From contig NC_081414.1 in assembly GCF_030272615.1 (NCBI RefSeq), positions 332,615,427 to 332,679,426 of the forward strand: a stretch of 64,000 bases of DNA, in the 5' to 3' direction. Each line of letters begins with the position of its first letter. The first letter of the stretch is position 1. Below, one piece after another: positions 34,712 through 46,552 of the stretch. Origin of the DNA: Cryptomeria japonica. Taxonomy: Eukaryota; Streptophyta; Pinopsida; Cupressales; Cupressaceae. The notes beneath the pieces were generated by a model. It worked only from the letters and a program-made list of their open reading frames with translations, was not told where the DNA came from and did no database searches. The position numbers and the translations under genes were made by a program.

Positions 34712-35916
34712 GATTTTGTCTAGATAAAATGATGCTCAAGATCAAGGAAGTTGGAAAGAGGTTGAGAAGAAGGACACTTGTCATTCCTAAGAAGACAAGT
34801 GGCAAATAATTTCCAACCATATGCCAACAAAGGGGCAAGTGGCATGGAGATAAGTGCCTCATGTCTCTAAGAGAGGGTAGACACTCCAAAGATGGTTAGG
34901 ATAAGAAGTTGGAGGGGATAGGATTTGTAAAACCCATAGTTGGATTGAGTGGGTTAGATTATCATGTGGTTAGGCTAGGTGGTTAGGAGTAGGAGCCATG
35001 TGCTCAATTTTGAATTTTAAATTCAAATTTAATGAAAGGAGGAATTTAAATACATAAACTAATTAATTTGCATATTTAATTGGGAAAATAGAAGAAGGTG
35101 ATTAAAGTGGGAAGAATTAGAATAAATGAACTATATAAATAAAATATTGAATTTATTTATATAGTAGAGGAATAAAGGTCATTAATTAAATATTTCCATA
35201 TTTAATTAATTCAATTCTTGAGACCAATTTTAGCATATACATTTTCCCCCTCTTTGAAGCAATGTGTGACAACATGTCGGTTCAAAGACAATTTGCTTGA
35301 TGCTACTAATTTGGTTCGATATGATGCCCCAAATACTGATTATTGGATGATGGATGTAAGGATGCCCCCTCGGGAGATAAATCAGAAAAGTTTTCAATTT
35401 TTAAGATTTTTTTTTCGCGATTTTTAAACTTTTTTGGAACTTTTAATGATTTTTAGAGATTTTTAAATTTTTCGATTAATCTCCCGATAAAGAAATTTTT
35501 TTCATCATTGCCCTAGCTTGTGCAATTTTTGCATTTCGATGAGATAGATTGGCATTTTGATGCTAGCATGATGAAATTTTCATTTAGATTCTCCTATTTG
35601 ATTAGATGTTGATCAATTTTGATTATCATTATAATAATAGGTCGATAGGATAGATAAAAATGACCTCATGATAAATGAGAGTCGATAATGAAAGATCAAC
35701 GAGATTGATCGAATCTCACCTAAGCTTATTAGGTTGATTGGTTGATTGATAGATAGATTGATAATCAAAACTGATACATTTATTTGATGTGATTATAGGA
35801 GAACCTTGGTGTTCTCTAGTCTCAGGAGTGATTCTCAAAAGCCTAGTAGTTGATCTCACGTATAACACAGGCGGATCTTGATTTGATTGATCTATGTTGA
35901 ATATCCTCATTGATGG
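34712..35916 (-). mobile_element. Gyp-1 flank (probable LTR/leader), non-coding
   Basis: Continues the Gyp-1 sequence beyond Cop-C. No protein frames with motifs. AT-rich blocks (35035-35215) and a T-rich block near 35400-35500. The far end near 35895-35916 is where Cop-X begins. The link to Gyp-1 is inferred from position only. Confidence 0.45.
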
Positions 35917-36011
35917 GGTTTATCATTTGGAGGAATTGATTATGTATTGCATTGATGTTTTGTCATTGATGTCAACACTAGCTGTTTTGGCTGCTTTACC
36001 GATATCCTTTT
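35917..36011 (+). repeat. Cop-X 5' LTR, first 95 bp
   Basis: ATCATTTGGAGGAATTGATT...GCTGCTTTACCGATATC matches the start of the 3' LTR at 52340. Interrupted by Cop-Y at CTTTT. Confidence 0.82.
36007..36011. repeat. Cop-Y target-site duplication, left
   Basis: CTTTT, identical to 46553-46557. Confidence 0.85.
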
Positions 36012-37074
36012 TGTTGGTATTATGGATGTGTTGCATTAGTTTGTCAATGATGTCAACACTTATCCTTCTAGAGATATTTGGTTATGTTGAACTGACACAT
36101 TGTGTTCACCAGCAAGGTTAGTGACTTATGCACAGTCACTGGTATATTGTTCACAGACAAGTTATATGGTTCACCGGCACTGATGATGACTTGTTATCAT
36201 CTGGAGATCACTTGATTATGTCAAAGACATGGTTTGGATACTTATTTTTGTGTTTTGGTTATTGGTCTAATCGGGTTGACATATTTGTTGTTACCGATAG
36301 ATTGGTCTAGGTTATGGACCGGTACGCATTATCTATTCTAGATCAACACGACACATTATGGAGATGATTTATTGATTGGATATTGTTGTAAATGTATTAA
36401 GCCGACATGATGCATCACATCTAGACTTATTTGTAATATTTTTAGTGAGCCGACCTACACATTTGTTCTTAGGTTTTGTATATATGTAAGATCTCATTTG
36501 TGAGATAAAAAAAAAGGATAAGGTATGTAAGGTTATGGTATGGTATTGTAACATGGTATGTGTGAATATTGAAGATCATATGAGCAAACCATAGAGAAGT
36601 TTCAAGGACGGTTTAAAGGTGATTATCAAGAGCTTAACCAGTACTGAATCCAACATTGGAGATGCTATTTTGAGTAGTACATTATTCTAAGATTTAACCA
36701 TCCTACTGTAGTCATTGCGACTCCCATTTGAGCAGTGTACTCTAGGTGGTTGGCCTTTCTCCATGTGTAGACCCCATTTGTATACACATACTATCTGCAG
36801 TACAATCATCTAATTGTGGGTAAGGTTTCCCACCGTAGTTTTTCCCCTTACAGTGTTTCCACGTTAAAACCTCTTTGTTATGTGTTGTGGATGTTGTTTC
36901 TCTTTTTGTTTCATACATTAAGTTTCACCGGTATTGATATTAACTATTAATCTGTTAACCGGCATTAAGTTTGGTTTACCGGTATTAAGTATCAAGTTTG
37001 ATTAAGTTATAATTGGGTTGTAATTTATAGACAACTGATTCACCCCCCTCTCAGTTGCCTTCCAGGTCCTAACA
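36012..37074 (+). repeat. Cop-Y 5' LTR
   Basis: TGTTGGTATTATGG...GTCCTAACA. TATA-like run near 36479. Hairpin GACAACTGA (37030-37038) / TCAGTTGCC (37051-37059): 8 of 9 pairs around a C-rich loop. Confidence 0.92.
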
Positions 37075-37076
37075 AT

Positions 37077-37088
37077 TGGTATTAGAGC
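37077..37088 (+). promoter_or_regulatory. Cop-Y primer binding site
   Basis: TGGTATTAGAGC directly after the LTR end, one transition from the usual initiator-Met-type PBS. Confidence 0.85.
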
Positions 37089-37131
37089 TAAGTCCTATTT
37101 TTGTAGAAGCCTAACAGTTTGAGGAGATCCT

Positions 37132-38250
37132 ATGGAAACAAACATTTTCAGGAAGGACAGTCCTAAACTTGATGAAACTAACTATGGTATATGGAAGATC
37201 AGGATGGAGATACATTTGAATTGCATTGCAAGAGACATATGGGAAGTTAAAAAGAATGGTTATGTTGGTCCTACACTGAATCAACCTAATCCACCAACAT
37301 TGGGTAAAGATAAAGAAAATGATTGCAAAGCAAGAGAAGCACTTTTGAGCGCATTATCTTATCAACAAATTATAGGATTATTAGACTGATCTATTGCTAA
37401 AGATATTTGGGATAAATTGGAGGCATTGAATGAAGGAGATACCACTATCAAAATTGCAAAATTGGAATGTTTCCAGGTTAGGTATGAAAATTTGAAAATG
37501 GAAGAAGATGAAAGAATTTATGCTTTTATGGAAAGAGTTAATGAAATTATTTTAGGAATACAATGTTGTGGAGGATCCTTATGTGAAGATGAAATTGTTT
37601 CTAAAGTTTTAAGAGAATTTCCACCGGCATACAAAATGAAAGCAATTGCTATTAATGAGTTGAGAAAAATGCCTAATACATCAATATCTAGGGATACCTT
37701 GGTTGGAAAACTTTCAGCATTTGAGCTTGAGGAATTTGGTCCTGTTGCTACAATTAAGACACATTTAGCCTTCAGAGAATCATCATCTGCAACATCATCA
37801 TCATCATCATCATCTAACAAATCTGATTGGAAAGCACTTTATGCAAAAGAACTTGAAGATATCAGAAGAGAAAATGAAGAACTGGAAAAACATGAAGCAC
37901 TATTTGCAAGGAAAATGCCTAAAGGTCTAGTTGGAAGTGAGTATGAAGGTAAAGCACCATTCAAATGTTTTACTTGCAATAAAGCTGGTCATATGGCATC
38001 TAGATATCCTGCCAGACATACAAGAATGAAAGAGGAAGCAAAAAGAACATATAAGCCTAACCCTGAATATCAAAGATATAGATTTAAGAAGAACAGAGAC
38101 AAATCTTATTACTATGTTGATGAAGGAGTTACTGATGATTCTGATGAAGAACCGATAGAAAATGGATGGGATTTTGTTGCAATAAATGAACATCAACTAA
38201 CACCTACTATTCTACTGGTAGAGCAGGCCCTAACAACTAAAAATGAAGAA
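37132..38250 (+). pseudogene. Cop-Y gag (UBN2 type) with zinc knuckle
   Basis: ATG at 37132. UBN2-type gag (LDETNYGIWKIRMEIHLNC, TIKIAKLECF, EDERIYAFMERVNEIIL, RDTLVGKLSAFELEEFG). A Ser run sits near 37785-37815 and the knuckle CFTCNKAGHMASRY at 37968-38009, with its last Cys changed to Tyr. One TGA at 37387 interrupts the frame; otherwise the same frame runs on into protease and integrase, so this copy is fairly well preserved. Confidence 0.9.
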
Positions 38251-39618
38251 AAGGATGAATGGATCATAGATTCCAGATGTTCACATCATATGACCAGTGA
38301 TAAAAGTAAATTCTTATCTTTTTAGGAATATAGTGGAGGTCTAGTAATATTTGGGGATGATAAAGCTTGTTTAGTCAAAGGAAAAGGCACTATATCTTTG
38401 GATGGCAAGCACATTACTAACAATGTTTATTAAGTTGAAGGTTTGAAGCACAATCTTTTGAGGGTTGGTCAATTAGTTGAAAAGGGATTTCAGTTACAGT
38501 TCAAGAATGGTAAATGCAAAATCAGAAATAGTACTAGATTGAAGATTGCAACCGGTAATCAATCTAAAGGTAATATCTTTCATTTGAACAATAGTGATAA
38601 GACATGCTTGATTGCACATATTGATGAAAGTTGGTTATGGAACAAGAGACTTTGTCATGTAAATTTTGATTGCATTGTAAAGATCAGTTCAACTAAGGTA
38701 GTAAGAGATTTAACTAAGATTGTGAAACCTCATAATCCGGTATGTAAGAAATGTCAAATGGGAAAGCAAGTTAGAACAACCTTTAAGAGCATTTATGAGA
38801 AATCCAATAATGTTCTTGATTTAATTCATACTGACTTGTGTGGTCTGGCAAGAACAAGAAGTCTACAGGGAGATAGATACTTTATGCTAATTATTGATGA
38901 TTATTCTAGAATGTTTTGGGTTACTTTTCTCAGGGAGAAATCAAAAGCTTTTGGAAAATTCAAACTATTCAAGGCAATGGTAGAGAATGAAACCGGTAAG
39001 AAAATCAAATGTTTGAGAGCTGATCAAGGAAGAGAATTTACATCTAAGGAATTTAATACATTCTGTGAAGTGAATGGAATCAAAAGACAACTATCAGCAC
39101 CCCAGACACCTCAGAAAAATGGAATTATGGAAAGGAAGAACATAACTATTTTGGAAGCAACTAGAAGCATGATATTGGAAGCAAATCTACCTCATGTGTA
39201 TTGGAGAGAAGCAATGAATACAATAGTTTACACTTTCAATAGAGTTCACATCAAAGGTGAAACCAATAAGACCCCTTTATGAACTATGGTTTGGTAATAC
39301 TCCTACTCTTAAATACTTCAAAATTTTTGGAAGCAAATGCTATATTAGGAGAGATGAGTATGTTGGTAAAGTTGATCCTAGAAGTGATGAAGGAATATTT
39401 GTTGGTTATTCATCCAAGAGCAAGGCATAGAGATGTTTTAATAAAAGATTGTAGAAAATCATTGAGAGTGCTAATGTGAAGATAGATGAACACTTTAGAG
39501 GAAATTCAAGGTCTATAGATTCTGAACCGGTAGTTGAGATGATCATAAATGAACCTATACAGAGTGCACCGGTACAGAATGTGGATCCAGTCACACCAGC
39601 ATCATCGTAGAATTCCAC
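38251..39618 (+). pseudogene. Cop-Y protease and integrase
   Basis: The protease site reads WIIDSRCSHHMTSDKSKF (near 38260): the Gly of the DSG triad is Arg, which should abolish activity. A TAG at 38323 and a TAA near 38431 follow. The His/Cys zinc region (CHVNFDCI...CKKCQMGKQ) and the integrase core are open (38443-39282) with LIHTDLCGLART, LIIDDYSRMFWVTF and RADQGREFTSKEF. A one-base insertion near 39275 shifts the frame before ELWFGNTPTLKYFK; the C-terminal part continues to about 39618. Confidence 0.9.
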
Positions 39619-39689
39619 AGTGACTGAAGAACAACACCATGTGAATAAACCCAGGTATGTAAGACTAAATCACTCAGAAAATCAGATAA

Positions 39690-41302
39690 TTGGGAATAAG
39701 TATTGAGGTGTTATGACAAGAGGAAGACTGGAAAATGAAGAGGTATGCTTAATTTCTCAAATTGAATCGGCATATGTTATTGAAGCTTGTCAAGATGAGC
39801 ATTGGATTAAAGCAATGGAAGATGAACTAGAACAAATTGAAAAGAAGAAATACATGGACATTAGTTCCTCGACCTAAAGACAAAAATGTAATTGGAATTA
39901 AATGGGTATTCAGAAATAAACTTAATGAAGATGGTAAGGTAATTAGGAACAAAGCAAAATTAGTGTGTAAAGGATATTCATAGAAAGAGGGAATTGATTA
40001 CAATGAAACCTTTGCACTGGTAGCTACAATTGAGGCAGTCATATTATTTCTTGCATTCGCTACTCACAAAAAATATAAAGTATATTAGATGGATGTAAAA
40101 TGTACATTTATGAATGGTGATCTTGAAGAGGAAGTTTACATTGAACAGCCTGATGGATTTTCATTGACAAATATTAAGGATATGGTTTGTAGATTAAGGA
40201 AATCTTTGTATGGATTGAAGCAAGCTCCTAGAGTTTGGTACGCTAGACTGGACAAATATCTTTTGAAGCTTGGTTACCCTAAAGGTAATGTTGATAGAAA
40301 CTTATATTTCAAAGTGACTAATGATGACATCTTGGTTATTGAAGTTTTTGTTGATGATATCATTTTTGGAGGAAAAGATGGATTGTGTAAAGACTTTGCT
40401 AACAAGATGCAGGGAGAAATTGAAATGTCTATGATTGGGGAGTTAAAATTCTTTTTAGGATTTCATATTTCACAAATTGATAAAGGTATATTCATATGTC
40501 AAACAAAATACTTGAAGGAACTACTGAAGAAATTTGGTATGGAAAACTCTAAACCAGTAAGTACTCCTATGACTACAACTGATAAATTGACATTGAAGGA
40601 TGATTCGACTCCTATTAATTTGACAAGATACAAATCTATGATTGGAGGTTTACTGCATTTAACATAAACAAGACTTGATATAATGAATGCAATATGTATT
40701 CTTTCAAGATTTCAGAGTAATCCTAAAGAAAATCATGAATCAGTAGTAAAAAGGATTTTTCGATATCTACAAGGCACAACAAATATTGGTTTATGGTATC
40801 CTAAAGATAAAATTTTTGATTTATGTGCATACACTGATGCAAATTGGACAAGAGATGTAGATGACAGAAAGAGTACCACTAGCAGTGCATTCTTTCTTGG
40901 TAGCAGATTGATTTCATGGTTGAGAAAGAAGCAAAGTTGTACATCATTATCAACAACAGAATCAAAATATGTTGCAGGAACAACTAATTGTACTCAAGTA
41001 TTATGGATTAAGCAAATGTTGAAAGAAATAAAGGTAAAATGCAAAGAACCTAGATAATAATTTATTGTGATAATTCAACAGCACTTGATATATCAAAGAA
41101 TCTGGTATTTCACTCTAAGACTAAGCATGTTTCTATCAAATATAACTTTTTGAAAGAAAATGTTGAAGCAAATGAAGTAAGATTGGTTTATGTGAATACT
41201 AAAGAGAAGACTGCAGATATCTTTACTAAGCCTTTGCCTAAGGAAACTTTTGAATATCTCAAAGAGCAGCTTGGGGTAATACCCCCACCGGTAAAAACTT
41301 AG
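39690..41302 (+). pseudogene. Cop-Y reverse transcriptase-RNase H
   Basis: RT begins near HWIKAMEDELEQIEK (39800). A local frame disturbance at 39845-39870 and TAGs near 39981 and 40086 interrupt it. QMDVK-type MDVKCTFMNGDLEEEVYIEQ, LRKSLYGLKQAPRVWYARL and the intact FVDDIIFGG box (near 40347) follow. RNase H runs from 40683 (YTDANWTRDVDDRKSTTSSA, LSTTESKYVAG, QVLWIKQML), is shifted at 41057, then continues CDNSTALDISKNLVFHSKTK to a stop at 41300-41302 after LGVIPPPVKT. Confidence 0.9.
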
Positions 41303-41647
41303 ACAGTTGAAGATTGACATCAAACCGGTAGAAACTAATAGAGAAACCTTTTTCTGGCTTTGATGGAGGAGAGATACTTCTCAGGGGGAGTAGTTGGCTA
41401 TATTAATTGGTCATATTAGTTGGTTATATGTTCTGGTATTTATTTGCTTTGGCATTTGATTTAAAAGGGGGAGAGAGATCTATGGAAAACATTATCCTAG
41501 AGGGAGAGATATATATTCTCTACATTTTGATTTTGATTTCTGGTATTGATCTATTTTGGAGATTGTTGGTTTTTGGTTTTTGGCACTCTGTTTTGGCACT
41601 TACATGTTTTTCCATCTAGTGTTTCCATCAATGCCAAAGGGGGAGAT
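41303..41647 (+). promoter_or_regulatory. Cop-Y 3' UTR and polypurine tract
   Basis: Several GGGGGAG runs (41385, 41467). The PPT AAAGGGGGAGAT at 41636-41647 abuts the 3' LTR. Confidence 0.88.
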
Positions 41648-42523
41648 TGTTGGTGTTATGGATGTGTTGCATTAGTTTTGTCATTGATGTCAACACTTAT
41701 CCTTCTAGAGATATTTGGTTATGTTGAACTGACACATTGTGTTCACCAACAAGGTCATTTACTTATGCACAGTCACTGGTATATTGTTCACCGACAGGTT
41801 ATATGGTTCACCGGCACTGATGATGACTTGTTATCATCTGGAGATCACTTGATTATGTCAAAGACATGGTTTTGATACTTGTTTTGGTGTTTTGGTTATT
41901 GGTCTAATTGGGTTGACATATTTGCTATTACCAGTAGATTGGTTTAGGTTATGGATCGGTACACACTATCTATTCCATATCAACACGACACATTATGGAG
42001 ATGATTTATTGATTGGATATTATTGTAAATGTATTGAGTCGACATGATGCATCGCATCTAGAATTATTTGTAATTGATTTAATTGTAATATTCTTAGTGA
42101 ACCGACCTACACATTTGGTCTTAGGTTTTGTATATATGTAAGATATCATTTGTGAGATAAAAAAAAGGATAAGGTTATAAGGTTATAGTATGGTATTGTA
42201 ACATGGTATGTGTGAATATTGAAGATCATATGAGCAGACCATAGAGAAGGTTCAAGGAAGGTTTGAAGATGATTATCAAGAGCTTAACCGGTACTAAATC
42301 TAGCATTAGAGATGCTATTTTGAGCAGTACATTATTCTAGGATTTAACCATCCTACTCTAGTTATTGGGACTCCCATTTGAGCAGTGTGCTCTAGGCAGT
42401 TGGCCTTTCTGCATGTGCAGACCCCATTTGTATACACATACTATCTGTAGTAGTATCATCTGATTGTGGGTAAGGTTTCCCACCGTGGTTTTTCCCCTTA
42501 TAGGGTTTCCACATTAAAACCTT
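41648..42523 (+). repeat. Cop-Y 3' LTR, first part
   Basis: TGTTGGTGTTATGG... follows the 5' LTR closely up to ACATTAAAACCTT, where unit Z is inserted. Continues at 46346. Confidence 0.9.
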
Positions 42524-45500
42524 TGTAGTGCCCCTACCCTAGTCATCTTTATAAAACTGGTTTGACCTTGGTTGACTTTTTCTATGTGGCTTTCTTGGAT
42601 GGTTGATTTACCAATATATAATGTTGTAGTCAGATATTGTGATTACTGTGCATACCTGTTAATGTGCTTTCACATCGATTCTTACGTAGGTTTAATTGTT
42701 CTCCTGATTCTTGTGACTCATGGTTGCAGGAGATTGCAGGAACAATACCACCTAGGTGCGAGGTTCGTCTTCATCGAGATTCGCAGGGTTGAGTATACCT
42801 CTTTCGTCCTTAGAATTTGGATTAGGTGGTTGTAAAACCCTCATCTTACCCTAGTCATGCTCAAGTGAGCATTGTTTGTGGTCTGTCATTTTCCCTTTTC
42901 GTTTGGGTTTGTGGGTCGTGTATTTGGTTGGCTTTCTTGGGTTGCGTGGCTTGCATGTGGTAAAAAAAATTGAGTATTTAATCCTAAGTATTTAATTTGA
43001 TTTAATGTGTTCATTCATGCATTAGTAATTGAGGAATTAACATAAATAGGTTTCTTTTATGTGATTAATCATTAATTAAAAAGATCGCTCTATTTATGTT
43101 TGTAGCAAGTATAATTTAATGGTTAATTTAAAATCGTGAATTTATTTAGTTTATGCATTTTGAAAAGGGAAGATTTAAAGTTATTCGAAATAAAATTAAT
43201 TTAATCCCTTTTTGCTTTTTGGAATAGAAAGGTTAATTTTAATTATTTAAGAAAATCAATTTTTATTAGAAAGCAAGTTTAATTTATATATATATTTGAT
43301 ATAGTGTAAAAGATTGATTTTGGGAATTTAATTTAATTAAAATATTTTACCCTCATTAATATTGTGAAATGTAAATGTTAGCTTTGTTAATATTGAGAAA
43401 ATTAAAATTAAATGAGAGAGAAGCATTTTAATTTTAATTAAAAAAAATACCAAGTTAGATTATTTGAATAGTTGAAAAGAATGATTTTTTCATTTCTTTA
43501 TTTAAAAAGTGTTTAAATTCGAAATTAGGAGATTAAGTCAAATTTTATTCCATTTAACCTAGGTTGGAAAATATTTTTGGGGTTGTTGATTTTTTTTGGG
43601 GGGGGAAGAATATTTTTGATGGAGAAAATTGGGGATTTTGGGAAGGGATAATTTCTATAGCTGCAGGTTGGGCTCTTCTTCAAAATCTTGCCAGGAATGC
43701 TAAAAGAGGTAGGATTCTTGTTTACCTTTTTATTTCGTTGTTAAATAAAAAATTGTGTTTGGTTGTTCTTCATGAAATCCTAGTTTAAAAATCCATGAAT
43801 GTTCTCAAATTTGAGTTTTAGCTTTGAAAAAATTGGTTTGCATTGTTTTGTATTGTGGAAAGATTGTTAAATTAGTTGGAGTTCATGCTTGTAGATTAAG
43901 TAGATTCACTAATTCTACCCTGAGAGGGGGTTATGTTGGCGAAATTTCGCCAGAATGGGTTGCCTGGGAATGAAAATGTTTGTTTAAGAATGGCTGAATC
44001 CATTCTCTATTTGTCTTAGAAAATTTTCGAGTCTATTTTTTTATTTGGGGGTTTTAGTTAATTAATTCTTTTTTTGGGGGGTTCCACAGTGACCTGCGTT
44101 TGCGGCCGCAGGAGCCCTACGAGCAATGGCTGTAGGGGAGGCTGCATGGCGTCCACCACTCCCGTGATGGGAGGTGGGTCCTGCAACGGCTCCCCATTTT
44201 TTGTTTTAGTTCTTTTTAAAAAAAATAATAATAAATAAATAAAATTTATTTTATGAAAAGTTTATTTTAATAGTTTTGAATTTATTTATTTATTTAGTAG
44301 TAATTATTATTAATATATATTTTATTAACGAGGATTAATAAATATATATTAATTAATAATTAATTCAAAATCTAGGATTTATTAAATTATTATTAATATA
44401 TATATTAAATAATATTTAATTTGAAATCGTGTATTATTAAATTATTAATTGTTTATATTTTATTATCCAGGGGCTAATAAATATATAATGATTAATATTT
44501 AATTTGGGTATCTATTTTAATGAGGGAATACTCTTTGGGAATAGATAGAATAATAATTTAATTGGAAATTTTTGAAATAAAATATATTTATTATTTGGTA
44601 ATGTTTAAAATAATATATTATCCAAGAATATATTATTTTTGGATTTGAATGTTATAGGTCATCTGGGAAATTTAGAAATGGAATACTAAAGTATAGGAGT
44701 AATTGGAAAATGAAATGTTTATCATTGGATTTTTTTTTTTGAACTTAAATGATATGCTATTAGAATTAACGGAAATTTAATAATGCATTGATTGGAAAAT
44801 TGGTAAGTTATGATATCTTCATTTAGTAAAATAAATGGTTTAGTTATATTCTTCCTCGGTATTATGAAATAGACAAATGGTAATATGCCAAGTTTAATTT
44901 CTGTATTCACTTTTGTTTAAGTAATGGTAAGGCCTTGATATGTTTGTTTGGACCCTGTCATTTGTTTGAATTGGGGGCACCTTTTTATGTCTTCGGTCTC
45001 TAGTTTGGCTGTTGCCTTGTGATGGCGTGATAACTAGTCTTGTCCTTTGTGCAGGTGTGGAGTGTTGATTTGTGGTTGACCCTAGTTGGTCAGGTCTCTA
45101 GTTAGAGTGTCGTTAGGCAATGGACCTTTGTATTTGATTTTAATATGTTCAGTTTGATCCGTTTCTATGTAGGGATCATTTATATTTTTATTGACCAAAG
45201 TGGTCGTTTGTATATTGGCTATGTTCGCCTAAATGGCAGGATTGTAAATGAGATGAAACTTATGTATTCTTAACTTATTTAATGATCAGAGGGGTCTTGC
45301 CATTGAAAAAACCCAAAGATGTAGCCCTTTAGTGGTGAACTCCGATACCATCTTGGTGTTATGTGATGCTTTTGTTCTTTTGTTTCATGTTTAGTGTTAG
45401 CATGTATGGATGACATTTTGATAGAATGTATAAAAGGATTAGATGAGATTTATCATAATGTGTGTATGTGGTCATCTCTTAAATGCAACAATTGGATCAT

Positions 45501-46340
45501 GGAGGAATGTATTCTGTTAATGTTAATGAAAATAAGTATGCTTGCAAAGATCTCTCTAGTTATGACAAAATTATAGTGTGTATGGAACAAGATGCATGAC
45601 ATGTGTTTAATGTAAAATTGAATGTAATGAATGGATAACAATTATTGGATGAACTCGTCATATTACCTAAATTGTAATTCTAATGGATGAAATTCATTTG
45701 GTTATCTACATTTTAACTTTGATAAATGAACTTCATCATAATAGCTATATTTTAACTCAAATGGATGAACTCATTTAGTTATTTACATTTTAACCTTGAT
45801 AAATGAACTTCATCATAATAGCTATATTTTAACTAAAATGGATGAACTCATTTAGTTATTTACATTTTAATCTCAATAAATGAACTTCATCATATTAGCT
45901 ATATTTTAACTAAATTGGATGAACTCATCAAGATATCTATATTCTAACCTTAATGGATGAATTCATATGTTATCTATTTTTTAACTTCAATGGGAAAATT
46001 TCCTCATGTTAGACTCATCTTCAACCATAACGGATGAGTGCGTCCTATTATCTATTATTTTAATTTACTGAACAAATTATATCCTGGTTTAAAGTAATAA
46101 CATGAAATTAAGTTAACCCTCTTAATTGGATCAAAGATCATGAGTAGAGTTAGTTTTTTAAATAAGTAATCACATTGGGAAACCCTTTAGGTGTTAGTTA
46201 TGTCTTCCGCTATGTTATCTAAACATATTATAACTCATCGTATCATCATGTTGTGTTTAAAACTCTTTTAAAAAAAATATTTTCACTCCTAGAGTGTGTT
46301 TTAACTATATCCCTTCGAGGTTTCCTGGTGGGGCATTACA
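42524..46340. mobile_element. Unit Z: 3.8-kb LTR-like insertion (probable solo LTR)
   Basis: Begins TGTAGTGCCCCTACC and ends GGTGGGGCATTACA, i.e. imperfect inverted termini TGTAGTGCCCC/GGGGCATTACA with the TG...CA of an LTR. Flanks are ACCTT (42519-42523) and ACCTC (46341-46345), a near-perfect 5-bp TSD. It breaks the Cop-Y 3' LTR cleanly. Inside I find no gag or pol motif and no second copy of the ends, so a solo LTR of a large gypsy-type element is most likely; a non-coding non-autonomous element is possible. It contains very AT-rich parts (42960-44720), a GC-rich island with GCGGCCGC (near 44103), and a tandem repeat (45640-45990). Confidence 0.65.
45640..45990. repeat. Tandem repeat, ~50-bp half units in ~100-bp pairs
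   Basis: Repeated TGGATGAACTCATTTAGTTA...TTTTAAC alternating with AATGAACTTCATCATAATAG...TTTTAAC, five to seven degenerate half units. Lies within unit Z. Confidence 0.75.
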
Positions 46341-46345
46341 ACCTC

Positions 46346-46552
46346 TATGTTATGTGTTGTGGATGTTGTTTCTCTTTTTGTTTCATACATTAAGTTTCAC
46401 TGGTATTGATATTAATTGTTAATCTGTTAATCGACATTAAGTTTAGTTTAACGGTACTGAGTATCAAGTTTGATTAAGTTATAATTGGGTTTTAATTTAT
46501 AGACAATTGATTCACCACCCCCCCCCTCCCAGTTGCCTTTCGAGTCCTAACA
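46346..46552 (+). repeat. Cop-Y 3' LTR, second part
   Basis: TATGTTATGTGTTGTGGATG...GAGTCCTAACA, matching the end of the 5' LTR. Hairpin GACAATTGA (46502-46510) with AGTTG (46531-46535). Confidence 0.9.

Larger units (their letters stand above)
36012..46552 (+). mobile_element. Cop-Y: Ty1/copia element, plus strand
   Basis: 5' LTR 36012-37074, PBS about 37077, gag-pol 37132-41302, PPT 41636-41647, 3' LTR 41648-42523 plus 46346-46552, split by unit Z. LTR lengths agree (1,063 and about 1,083 bp). Perfect TSD CTTTT. Inserted in the Cop-X 5' LTR, hence younger than Cop-X. Confidence 0.92.

Noticed and set aside
35890-35916. TGTTG at 35895 as the Cop-X LTR start
   Set aside because: Using 35917 gives equal LTR lengths and aligns with the 3' LTR; 35895 adds about 22 unmatched bases. 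No TSD supports either choice.
43564-43788. Open frame inside unit Z
   Set aside because: Short, Trp/Gly/Phe-rich, with no homology I recognise and embedded in AT-rich LTR-like DNA.
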